Origin: Parachlamydiales bacterium
GTDB taxonomy: Bacteria; Chlamydiota; Chlamydiia; Chlamydiales; SM23-39
Assembly: GCA_015661075.1 (NCBI GenBank)
Contig: JACVQJ010000019.1
Coordinates: 26,925 to 90,924 of the forward strand
Length of the DNA stretch: 64,000 nt
Direction: 5' to 3'
The notes beneath the pieces were generated by a model. It did not search any database and was not told where the DNA came from. It saw only the letters and a list, made by a program, of their open reading frames with translations. Positions 18,797-26,551 of the stretch are shown here, piece by piece. How positions within the stretch are numbered: position 1 is the stretch's first letter; each line of letters begins with the position of its first letter. The position numbers and the translations under genes were made by a program.

Positions 18797-20032
18797 ATGA
18801 AATATCTACATCGACACATAGAAAAGCAGATTCTTGAGTCGGCCAAATACTTTAAGGCGATCTTGTTGCTGGGGGCCCGCCAAACAGGAAAAAGCACTCT
18901 CCTCTCCCATCTTTTCCCCCAAGTCAAGACGTTCGTGTTCGACCCTCTCCAGGATGTCTATAAGGCGAGGCAAGACCCTGACCTTTTTCTCGAATCCTTC
19001 CCGGCACCCCTTATTCTAGATGAAGTGCAATGTGTTCCCGAGCTTCTCAACTCACTCAAGCGGAAAATGGATCGAAGCGATGCGAAAGGGCAATATTTTC
19101 TCACCGGATCGCAAAATTTCAGCATTCTTCGGAATGTGGCGGAAAGCATGGCAGGAAGAGTCGCTATTTTTCATCTGGACCATCTGAGCCCTCAAGAGCT
19201 TCTGGGAAAAGGCAACGATGAAGGCTGGCTACCGGCTTATTTAAAAGATCCCGATTCCTTTTATCTAAAACGGGATGTTCTGCCCTCTACATTTTCACCT
19301 TTGGTCGAGTTCCTTTTCCGAGGCACATTTCCAGCAACAGTCGAGCTTCCCACTTCCCAAATTCCCCGATACATGTCTTCATATTTGCAAACCTATGTCG
19401 ACCGCGATGTCCGGACGATGGAAAATATTCAAAATCTAACAGAATTCAATCGGTTTCTAGGGATCATCGCGGCTCTCACGGCGCAAGAGATCAACGCATC
19501 TCAACTCGGCCGTGAAATCGGAGTCTCGCCGCAGACCGCCCGCAGATGGCTCGACCTTCTTTCCTATACCTACCAATGGTTTGAACTTTTTCCCTATCAT
19601 GGAAATACGATCAAAAGGATCAGCGGAAAGAAAAAAGGCTATTTCAAAGATCCTGGTTTTGCCTGCTATCTACAAGCCGTCGATTCCTATGAAAGTCTGG
19701 CGAAAAGTCCTAAATTAGGCGCGATTTTCGAGACTTGGGCGATCAATTATATCATTCAGCAATCCGCCACCCTTGACGTACCTCCCAAGATGTATCATTG
19801 GCGAACCTCGGCAGGAGCCGAAGTGGATCTCATCCTCGAAAGAACAGGAAAGCTCTACCCGATTGAATTCAAATGCAAAACGCATCTCAGCAGGACCGAC
19901 CTATCAGGATTAAAAGCTTTTCGCGCAACGTATTCTAAACAAGAAGTAATGCCTGGCCTGATATTTTACGCCGGCTCCGAGGCATACAAGCTGGATGAGA
20001 ACACACTGGCCCTTCCCTGGAACCTCCTGTAA
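18797..20032 (+). CDS. AAA_14 / DUF4143 family ATPase
   Basis: A 411-residue cytosolic ATPase. Walker A is LLLGARQTGKSTLL (about 24-37) and Walker B is PLILDEVQ (about 75-82). The C-terminal DUF4143 region carries GAEVDLILER and PIEFKCK, the spaced E/D...E-x-K pattern of a PD-(D/E)xK nuclease-like fold. This family is widespread and often horizontally moved; its role is unclear. Its last 185 bp (19868-20052, including the stop and beyond) are duplicated at 21714-21898, at the end of a decayed relative. Confidence 0.88.
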   Translation: MKYLHRHIEKQILESAKYFKAILLLGARQTGKSTLLSHLFPQVKTFVFDPLQDVYKARQDPDLFLESFPAPLILDEVQCVPELLNSLKRKMDRSDAKGQYFLTGSQNFSILRNVAESMAGRVAIFHLDHLSPQELLGKGNDEGWLPAYLKDPDSFYLKRDVLPSTFSPLVEFLFRGTFPATVELPTSQIPRYMSSYLQTYVDRDVRTMENIQNLTEFNRFLGIIAALTAQEINASQLGREIGVSPQTARRWLDLLSYTYQWFELFPYHGNTIKRISGKKKGYFKDPGFACYLQAVDSYESLAKSPKLGAIFETWAINYIIQQSATLDVPPKMYHWRTSAGAEVDLILERTGKLYPIEFKCKTHLSRTDLSGLKAFRATYSKQEVMPGLIFYAGSEAYKLDENTLALPWNLL

Positions 20033-20063
20033 ACGCGTTAAATACCTTTGAAAGGAAATTCGA

Positions 20064-21047
20064 TTGCCCACGGACTGGAAGCATTCGCCCGCTCATAAGG
20101 GCGTTTTCCTTCCCTCAGTCTCTATGATAGTTTGGGAAATATATGGAGATCAGAGAATAAAAGAGAATCGACGTATATCATTGCATCCGCCAAAAGCTTC
20201 AGACGGCGGTTCTCTTTCAGGAGTTTTTTCTGATAAAGTGGCGTTAATTGAGACGCTTCTTAAACTGCGAGAAGCGGGAAATGTCTCATTTTCTGAAGAT
20301 ATTGTTGTAGTTGCAGAGGGTTGCGATGATGGAAACTATCTGCCGCTCATCATCACAGCGCTTACTTTGGATGGCACGCCGCGGGAAATACGTCTCTTTC
20401 TAACCAACGGCAACGATGCAATGATCCAAACAGCAGCTAAAGTTGGCTATCGTGCATTGCATGCGAGAGACATCAATCCACCCAACGTGCACGGGGGTAT
20501 CTGTAACGCTTTTGATCGATATCCTTCGAAGTTAGATGAATTTCCAAAATCTCAAAAAATTTTCATTCCATTTCGCTTGGGAGCCGTGGGAAGTTACTCA
20601 GAGATTGAAAAACTCATCGGGCAAAGAATACCTGTAATGGGTCAATCGGGAATGTGCGCTCTTTGCTTGCTATTGGATACAGAAAAAACGCGCACGATGT
20701 TACAGACTGAACATAGAGAAAGGCTGATCTTTAGAAAAAAGACTGGCTATATAGAATATTTTAGACCTTTAGATCCTCCGATAATTCCGATCCTAAAGCG
20801 CTACATACCCTACGATCAACTAGATCAAATTCTCGATTCCTTGAAGAACAATCCCAAAAGTAGAGAAGGTCATCCCACATATCCTTGCGTCACAGCTTTT
20901 TCTGGATTGCCAGATGTGGTCAAATTGGTTGAAGCCTCGGGTGGACGGATTTTAAACAGTGGATTGCTAAAAGTACCTCACGAGACGATAACAGATCGTA
21001 AAAACGACATAGACATGTGCCCAGTTTGGATATCCCCTGTGAAATAG
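20064..21047 (+). CDS. Hypothetical protein (327 aa), unrecognised
   Basis: I do not recognise this protein. It has no signal peptide or membrane segment. The TTG at 20064 is supported by AAAGGA 8-9 bases upstream. The first 60 residues are polar, and the rest has alternating hydrophobic strands and helices (IVVVAEGC, PLIITALTL, EIRLFLT), suggesting an alpha/beta fold with His- and Cys-containing segments (NVHGGICN, GQSGMCALCLL). It sits between the two copies of the 185-bp direct repeat, so it may have arrived with that rearrangement. Confidence 0.6.
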   Translation: MPTDWKHSPAHKGVFLPSVSMIVWEIYGDQRIKENRRISLHPPKASDGGSLSGVFSDKVALIETLLKLREAGNVSFSEDIVVVAEGCDDGNYLPLIITALTLDGTPREIRLFLTNGNDAMIQTAAKVGYRALHARDINPPNVHGGICNAFDRYPSKLDEFPKSQKIFIPFRLGAVGSYSEIEKLIGQRIPVMGQSGMCALCLLLDTEKTRTMLQTEHRERLIFRKKTGYIEYFRPLDPPIIPILKRYIPYDQLDQILDSLKNNPKSREGHPTYPCVTAFSGLPDVVKLVEASGGRILNSGLLKVPHETITDRKNDIDMCPVWISPVK

Positions 21048-21077
21048 ACTTTCCCATAAAAGCCAGCAAAGTCGAAA

Positions 21078-21332
21078 TTATCGTCCTCTTGAGGCCTGTC
21101 CAATCACTTTAGCCGCTTTCTCAAAGCATTTTAACCATTGTAGGTAACCGGATTCGCCTGGCTCTGGTACGTAGGGCAATATCCCACTCTCAATTCTAGC
21201 ATGATGCTTCTCAAAACCTTTCCTCAAATTCGCTAATGATTGTCGTGCGGCATGAGAGATGACTTTATTTTTTACAGGCATCTCATGCCAATAATGCCTT
21301 ACTGCCAAACGACAGCTAAACAACCTAATCAC
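21078..21332 (-). CDS. Small hypothetical ORF (84 aa), doubtful
   Basis: Basic helical peptide whose C-terminal 65 residues look protein-like (ESGYLQWLKCFEKAAK). The nominal start is GTG at 21332; an ATG at 21281 is possible. No good ribosome binding site was seen for either. It may be a remnant of a longer gene, lying among other decayed sequence (21541-21878). Confidence 0.3.
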   Translation of the reverse strand: MIRLFSCRLAVRHYWHEMPVKNKVISHAARQSLANLRKGFEKHHARIESGILPYVPEPGESGYLQWLKCFEKAAKVIGQASRGR

Positions 21333-21540
21333 ACCAAAACTCCGTTTGTATTGATATTATTTTATTTCAAACTCGCATTTAAAGTCGATTCCATTCTCTT
21401 ATCGCTGAGCATGGAGTTTCTTTTACCTGATCGTTACCTCACAAGTACCGTATCGACGAATTGCTCTCCGATGCATTATTTTGTTGAAAGTGCCAACGGT
21501 TTTGGCATATTCTTATCAAAAGTGCCAACTACAATAGCAT

Positions 21541-21878
21541 ATGGAATACATTCCACGTTTTTTGAGGCCACCAAAAGAGAGTTTTTTTGGCCCACGCGGT
21601 ACGGGCAAATTAACCTAGATTCAACACGCTTATCTCAAGCAGCTTAGGATCGACCTGCTAGATGCGGAAGAAGAAAGGAAGTTCTAGCCCGACTTTACGA
21701 CTTAGCTTAGCCGTTCAAATGCAAAACGCATCTCAGCCGAGCCGACCTGTCAGGATTAAAAGCCTTTCGCGAAACGTATTCTAAACAGGAAATCATGCCC
21801 GGCCTGATATTTTACGCCGGCTCCGAGGCATACAAGCTGGATGAGAACACCCTAGCCCTTCCCTGGAACCTCCTGTAA
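21541..21878 (+). pseudogene. Decayed AAA_14/DUF4143 ATPase: N- and C-terminal ends only
   Basis: The ATG at 21541 opens MEYIPRFLRPPKESFF, the usual N-terminus of an AAA_14 ATPase. After a frame change comes GPRGTGK (remains of Walker A), then LKQLRIDLLDAEEERKF broken by stops. From 21714 the sequence becomes a near-copy of the 3' end of the intact ATPase gene at 18797-20032, ending with the same WNLL-stop. The middle of the gene is missing. The ORF spanning 21240-21647 has no independent support. Confidence 0.8.
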
Positions 21879-21898
21879 ACGCGTTAAATACCTTTGAA
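21714..21898 (+). repeat. 185-bp direct repeat, second copy (first at 19868-20052)
   Basis: Both copies are 185 bp and nearly identical, covering the 3' coding end of the ATPase gene plus about 20 bp downstream (TAAACGCGTTAAATACC). The pair flanks the unknown gene at 20064-21047. Confidence 0.9.
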
Positions 21899-21944
21899 TT
21901 TAAAGCGTTTATCGATAAAATTCCCTCAATAAAAGCGGTGTTCC

Positions 21945-23654
21945 ATGGAAGAAACGAAACCGTCCGGCGAGAGCGCAGGAAAAGATTTTATCCGCCGGAT
22001 TATTGAAGAAGACGTACGTATCGGGAAAAATGGCGGCAAGGTCATTACCCGCTTCCCTCCCGAGCCGAACGGATTTTTGCATATCGGCCATGCGAAATCA
22101 ATCTGCCTGAACTTTGGCATTGCCCAGGAATACCACAGCGTCTGCCATCTTCGCTTTGACGACACCGACCCGACCAAAGAAGACGTCCTATATGAACAGT
22201 CCATCGAGCAAGACGTCCATTGGCTGGGCTTTGACTGGCAAGGCAAGCTTTTTCACGCCTCCGATTATTTCGACAAAATGTTCGAGTATGCGATTCGTCT
22301 GATCGAACAGGGAAAGGCCTACGTCTGCGGACTCAATGAAGAGCAGATCCGCGAATACCGCGGCACCGTCACCTCGCCCGGCCGCATCAGCCCCTTTGCC
22401 AAGCAGTCCGTAGAAGAAAATCGGCAGCTGTTCCGAAAAATGAAAGCAGGCGAATTTCCCGATGGCGCCTATGTTCTGCGCGCCCGCATCGACATGGCCT
22501 CGCCCAACATGAAGATGCGCGATCCGCTGCTCTATCGGATACGCCATGCGCATCACTATCGCACAAAAGACAAGTGGTGCATCTATCCCATGTATGACTA
22601 CGCGCATCCGATTTCCGATGCGATCGAAGGGATCACCCACTCCATCTGCACGCTGGAGTTTGAAAACAACCGCGAGCTCTACGACTGGGTATTGGACAAT
22701 ATCCCCGAACAATTCCCTTCCCGCCCCCGCCAGTATGAATTTGCGCGGCTCGATTTGCAATATACGGTGATGAGCAAGCGCAAATTGCTGCAGCTCGTCG
22801 AAAACAAATTGGTGAGCGGCTGGGACGACCCTCGCCTGCCGACGATTGCGGGCCTGCGCCGCCGCGGCTGCACGCCGGAGTCCATTCGCAAATTTTGCGA
22901 GCTCGTCGGAGTGGCCAAAGCCAACAGCTCGGTGGAAATGTCGCAGCTGGAGTTTTGCCTGCGCGACGATCTCAACACCAAAGCGCCGCGCGTCATGGCC
23001 GTTTTGCATCCTTTGAAGGTCGTCATCGACAATTATCCCGACCATCCCATCGACCCAACCGACGCGCCCTACTGGCCGCACGACATCCCGAATACCGGCT
23101 CGCGTCCGCTCTCGTTCACCCGCGAGATCTACATCGAAAGGGATGATTTTCAGGAAAACCCGGCCAAGGACTTTTTCCGCCTGGCGCCAGGGCAGGAAGT
23201 ACGCCTGCGCTACGCTTATTGCATCCGCTGCACGCACATCAAAAAGGACCCCGCGACCGGAGAGATTCTCTCTGTGCATTGCACGTACGATCCCGAAACC
23301 CGCAGCGGCACCGCGCCCTCGGGGCGGAAAGTAAAAGGGACGATCCATTGGGTTCCGTCCAATGCCCTGCCGGCCGAGGTGCGCCTCTACAATCATTTAT
23401 TGCTGATGGCGCAAATCGACGCCGATCTGGATTTTTTATCCCGGATCAACCCGCACTCGCTTGAAACGTTGACCGGCTGTCTTGTAGAGCCGTCGCTCAA
23501 AAATGCCCATGCGGGCGATCGGTATCAGTTTGAGCGGCAAGGATATTTCTTCGCCGATCCCGTGGACTATCAGCTTGGCAAACCTGTTTTTAACCGCATC
23601 GTAACGCTGAAAGATTCGTGGAGCAAAAAGCAAAACACGCCCAAGCTGATATAG
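21945..23654 (+). CDS. glnS: Glutaminyl-tRNA synthetase
   Basis: Class I aminoacyl-tRNA synthetase charging tRNA-Gln with glutamine in the cytosol. The catalytic signature PPEPNGFLHIGHAKS is at residues 38-52 and the second signature VMSKRKL is near residue 275. The anticodon-binding beta-barrels follow, with conserved YNHLL and PHSLE segments. The length of 569 residues is normal for bacterial GlnRS. It starts at an ATG 46 bp after the ATPase-derived repeat and is followed by palindromic repeat family 1, which may end its transcript. Chlamydiaceae make Gln-tRNA through GatCAB, so a GlnRS sets this organism apart from them. Confidence 0.96.
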   Translation: MEETKPSGESAGKDFIRRIIEEDVRIGKNGGKVITRFPPEPNGFLHIGHAKSICLNFGIAQEYHSVCHLRFDDTDPTKEDVLYEQSIEQDVHWLGFDWQGKLFHASDYFDKMFEYAIRLIEQGKAYVCGLNEEQIREYRGTVTSPGRISPFAKQSVEENRQLFRKMKAGEFPDGAYVLRARIDMASPNMKMRDPLLYRIRHAHHYRTKDKWCIYPMYDYAHPISDAIEGITHSICTLEFENNRELYDWVLDNIPEQFPSRPRQYEFARLDLQYTVMSKRKLLQLVENKLVSGWDDPRLPTIAGLRRRGCTPESIRKFCELVGVAKANSSVEMSQLEFCLRDDLNTKAPRVMAVLHPLKVVIDNYPDHPIDPTDAPYWPHDIPNTGSRPLSFTREIYIERDDFQENPAKDFFRLAPGQEVRLRYAYCIRCTHIKKDPATGEILSVHCTYDPETRSGTAPSGRKVKGTIHWVPSNALPAEVRLYNHLLLMAQIDADLDFLSRINPHSLETLTGCLVEPSLKNAHAGDRYQFERQGYFFADPVDYQLGKPVFNRIVTLKDSWSKKQNTPKLI

Positions 23655-23668
23655 ACGCGCGATAAAGA

Positions 23669-23746
23669 TTTTCACCACAGAGACAGAAACCACAGAGAAA
23701 AATCGCCCGTTTCGGGCCTCTGTGGTTTCTATCTCTGTGGTGAAAA
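23669..23746. repeat. Dispersed palindromic repeat family 1, copy 2
   Basis: Arms beginning TTTTCACCACAGAGACAG and ending CTCTGTGGTGAAAA surround CGCCCGTTTCGGGC. It is the most nearly perfect of the three copies and lies 15 bp after the glnS stop. Confidence 0.9.
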
Positions 23747-23767
23747 ATCAACCTTCAGGACACAAGG

Positions 23768-24547
23768 ATGATCCATCGCTACACAACCAAACTCTTCCTT
23801 TTCTTCATCTTTTTTACCGCTCCCTGTATAGCCGATCAAAACATCGATAGATATTTAGAGCTTTTTGAAAAATATCCCAAAGATTTGGGACCCGTCGGCG
23901 ATTGGACGAAGGGAGAAATGCAGCTCATCCTGGATCCTTCCACGATAATCAAAATCCAATCGCAATATGGCGATCCGCTCGGTGTTGTCGCCGAAGATAA
24001 ATATTGGATGTGGCTGCGCGATGCAATCATCTTGCCGAATGGCAAGTGTACTGGTTATAACCGTTTTTTTCCGAAGCACGGCTTAAATTGCACCCATTTG
24101 GTCGCGACCCTGGCCATCACTCCCAACAAAGAACTTCTCGTGAATTTAATATTCAGACACGCAACGCGCTCTTGGGAAATCGAACTGCCGCGCGGCGGCG
24201 CCAATCGCGGAGAAACGCCCGCAAATGCCGCCGCCAGAGAGGTCAAAGAAGAAACCGGCTATACAGTCGCCGAAATCATCCCTTTGGGAGCCGTTGCGAT
24301 GGATAGCGGAATCAGCTCGGCCATCGGGCATGTATTTTTTGCCCGAACAAATGGTATCGAAAAGACGCAACGGGAAGATGAAGAATGCATCTCCACTGTC
24401 ATGACTCTTCCCAAAGACAAAGCCATCGAAATTTTTTGCCAGGGGCAAATGGAGTGCACTGTCAACGGGCAAAAAATAACAGCCTTTTGCCGCGACTCCT
24501 ATTTTGCTTATGCTCTACTCATGGCGGAGAAAAAAGGGTTGTTATAA
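23768..24547 (+). CDS. Nudix hydrolase with N-terminal signal peptide
   Basis: A 259-residue protein whose first 22 residues (MIHRYTTKLFLFFIFFTAPC) form a signal peptide or lipoprotein-like leader (PCIA). The Nudix box is complete: GGANRGE, then seven residues, then REVKEETGY, matching G-x5-E-x7-REUxEExGU. Nudix enzymes cleave nucleoside diphosphates linked to another group. An exported Nudix protein is unusual, because most act in the cytosol; here it could act in the periplasm or, after release, on host nucleotides. It is a single gene between two dispersed repeats. Confidence 0.85.
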   Translation: MIHRYTTKLFLFFIFFTAPCIADQNIDRYLELFEKYPKDLGPVGDWTKGEMQLILDPSTIIKIQSQYGDPLGVVAEDKYWMWLRDAIILPNGKCTGYNRFFPKHGLNCTHLVATLAITPNKELLVNLIFRHATRSWEIELPRGGANRGETPANAAAREVKEETGYTVAEIIPLGAVAMDSGISSAIGHVFFARTNGIEKTQREDEECISTVMTLPKDKAIEIFCQGQMECTVNGQKITAFCRDSYFAYALLMAEKKGLL

Positions 24548-24552
24548 AATGT

Positions 24553-24606
24553 CTTGTCTAGACCCACCCCTAAAGGGATGGGACTCTAGGCAAGAAGTGC
24601 GTTCAA
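24553..24606 (+). repeat. Partial copy of dispersed repeat family 2
   Basis: CTTGTCTAGACCCACCCCTA...GGCAAGAAGTGCGTTCAA corresponds to the 3' half of the fuller copy at 45008-45146. Confidence 0.75.
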
Positions 24607-24695
24607 ATAGTTATTTACTTACGACGCCTAATCCAGTTCGCTCTTCTTTTATAAAACCATCGGCATCATTGATGATATTAGCCCCAATCGTCTGC

Positions 24696-25199
24696 TCAAT
24701 GATTCTTCTCAAGTAACGCCACGATGTCTGGTGAACGACAGGAAGCCGCAAGCTCTCGCGCTCTCTCTCGGGTTCCATCCAGAATAGATCCATCTGACAG
24801 CAAAAGACCCACGATCTTTTTTGCCGTTTGATCGAGTGCAAAAGGGGAAACGATAGCCAATATGATAGCATCACTCCTGACCTTTTCCGTAAGCCCCCCC
24901 AACGCCAACCTCTCCTGTATATCGGCTTCACAACCGTGAAAGGCATAATCCAAGACACACTTTTGCTCACTCAGCGGAATAAATTTAGAAGCATTGAGAA
25001 CAGGTTCCCCGCCTAACGGACAAATTGGGTGGGTGGGATGACATGCAAACCAGTCTCCAATACATGCCAGATGAAATCGATGCATCGCATGACCAACACA
25101 TGGCTCTTTTTCGTTAGCCATATCTCCTTTACATATACAACACTCTTCTTGAGAGGACGGTAGCCTATTGAAATTGACACCAGAACTGGGTGCTGCCAT
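24696..25199 (-). CDS. RING-type zinc-finger protein 1 (putative ubiquitin-ligase-like effector)
   Basis: A 167-residue protein with an N-terminal RING-like domain: Cys20-x2-Cys23, Cys34, His37/His40/His43, Cys46 and Cys60, followed by PLGG where the last Cys would be expected, so one ligand is missing or replaced. Spacing around HRFHLACIGDW matches RING-H2 proteins. The rest is helical. It is a paralogue of the protein at 32669-33262 (shared HRFH...CI..W and LNA.(K/E)FIP). The start ATG at 25199 has GGAG 7 bases upstream. RING domains are eukaryotic E3 ligases; in chlamydia-related bacteria such genes are thought to act in the host. That use is inferred. Confidence 0.75.
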   Translation of the reverse strand: MAAPSSGVNFNRLPSSQEECCICKGDMANEKEPCVGHAMHRFHLACIGDWFACHPTHPICPLGGEPVLNASKFIPLSEQKCVLDYAFHGCEADIQERLALGGLTEKVRSDAIILAIVSPFALDQTAKKIVGLLLSDGSILDGTRERARELAASCRSPDIVALLEKNH

Positions 25200-25230
25200 A
25201 AACAATCTCCTGAAAAATTGAAGAACTTCA

Positions 25231-25259
25231 AATATAAGACAAACCGCCTTAAACAACAA
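25231..25259 (-). promoter_or_regulatory. Candidate promoter of RING-type gene 1
   Basis: On the minus strand TTGTTG (25259-25254), a 17-bp spacer and TATATT (25236-25231) lie about 30 bp before the start codon. Confidence 0.4.
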
Positions 25260-25493
25260 TGTAATCAATCAACCACCAGCGACAAATTTAGATGGATTAT
25301 TTAGACACAATAGCTCTTATTATAAATTAATCAGGTAGTCAATATGCACAAAGACTATCAAACATTGCTTCGATTAGGCAATCTGTCAAGTGTGTGATGG
25401 CTGTCATTTTTCGCGCCACATATAGCTTACGCTTAGTTAGTTGCCACTCCCCATAATTGTCTTCCAACAAAGCGTTAAAATGGCGCTAAATAG

Positions 25494-25522
25494 TTGATTA
25501 TAACGCTGAATTATGATAAAAT
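25494..25522 (+). promoter_or_regulatory. Candidate promoter of the hypothetical gene at 25553
   Basis: TTGATT (25494-25499), 17-bp spacer, TAAAAT (25517-25522), 30 bp before the ATG. The remainder of the gap 25260-25493 is AT-rich with nothing recognised. Confidence 0.45.
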
Positions 25523-25552
25523 AATATTAATAAAAACAAAAGGAAGGCAGTT

Positions 25553-26545
25553 ATGACTGGTTTAATACAAAGCCTAATTGGGCCTCCGAGGTGTAAATAT
25601 TGCAAGGAACCAACCCCACCCGTAATAGCAAGCAGGGTCGGATGCGCTTGTATAGAGCTCGGGTTAGCCCTGAGTAATGGCAAATATTTAGAGGCTTTAA
25701 AATGGGTAAAAATGGGTGCTAATATAAGCCAACTGGCAATTCCTTCAAACCCCCATACTTTAAAAACTTGGAAAGTAGCAATGGCAATGCTATCTCCTGC
25801 ATCTCGCAAAGAAGCCAAAGGACCATCATTAGATCCTGATGACGTTTACCAGGCCATCGACGATGACAATGTTGAGATATTAATTGCATTTCTAATCAGC
25901 GGCCATAAGATTGAACCGGAAACTTTAAATACTGCATTAAACCGCTTTATTAAACAACGTAACTGTTTTAACACCACCTCGCTTTTGGGGTTATCCCGCG
26001 AAGAGCTCACTAAACGGCTTAACTTATTAATGCTTGTTCAAAAGCTGGCAAAATTGAAAGAAGTAGGAATTATTAGCAGCTATGATATCGAGGACATTAA
26101 TACTCTCTTGGCTGAAATCAACAAACATAAAGACCCAGCAAACCCAGAATGTTTAAAATATTATATAATTACTGCATTGGCATGCCTCGAGGCAGAAAAC
26201 GGTGGCTCAGTGGCAATCAGTCACTTCATTAAGGATATATCCAAGGATGTTCTCGAGACAGCAATATCAACCGCCAGAGAACACGACCAATTACCTCAAC
26301 TAATGACAGCACTAATCGCTAACACCATAGAAAATAAAGGCGACGCCTCTAACCTAGTGAATGCGATTCGCACATTCTTATCCAAGAACGATCAAGCAAC
26401 TATTACGAAGGCATTAGAATTAACTAGATCTCAGCCCGATCATCGAGTCACGGCAGCATTCCTGAATCTTCTTGGCTCAACTCCTCAAGAGATATCAGAC
26501 TTCTTCAATCCGCAACCATCAAGTATAGGACATTCAATCCAATAA
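25553..26545 (+). CDS. Hypothetical helical protein with N-terminal Cys motif (330 aa)
   Basis: The N-terminus carries Cys14-x2-Cys17 (CKYCKEP) and two more Cys (CACIE) around residue 31-33, a possible zinc site. The rest is mostly helical, with short repeats of hydrophobic and polar residues (ALEAL, NVEILIAFLISG) reminiscent of degenerate ankyrin or other helical repeats, though no consensus is clear. AAGGAAGG precedes the ATG. It lies between the RING-type protein and the autotransporter, converging with the latter. I treat it as an effector candidate by location only. Confidence 0.65.
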   Translation: MTGLIQSLIGPPRCKYCKEPTPPVIASRVGCACIELGLALSNGKYLEALKWVKMGANISQLAIPSNPHTLKTWKVAMAMLSPASRKEAKGPSLDPDDVYQAIDDDNVEILIAFLISGHKIEPETLNTALNRFIKQRNCFNTTSLLGLSREELTKRLNLLMLVQKLAKLKEVGIISSYDIEDINTLLAEINKHKDPANPECLKYYIITALACLEAENGGSVAISHFIKDISKDVLETAISTAREHDQLPQLMTALIANTIENKGDASNLVNAIRTFLSKNDQATITKALELTRSQPDHRVTAAFLNLLGSTPQEISDFFNPQPSSIGHSIQ

Positions 26546-26551
26546 CTCATC

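Noticed and set aside
21240..21647. 135-aa ORF before glnS
   Set aside because: Its last part is the decayed AAA_14 N-terminus read out of frame; the first part is antisense to another doubtful ORF.
22188..23396. 402-aa ORF antisense to glnS
   Set aside because: It is a GC-skew shadow of the highly supported synthetase gene; no recognisable motif.
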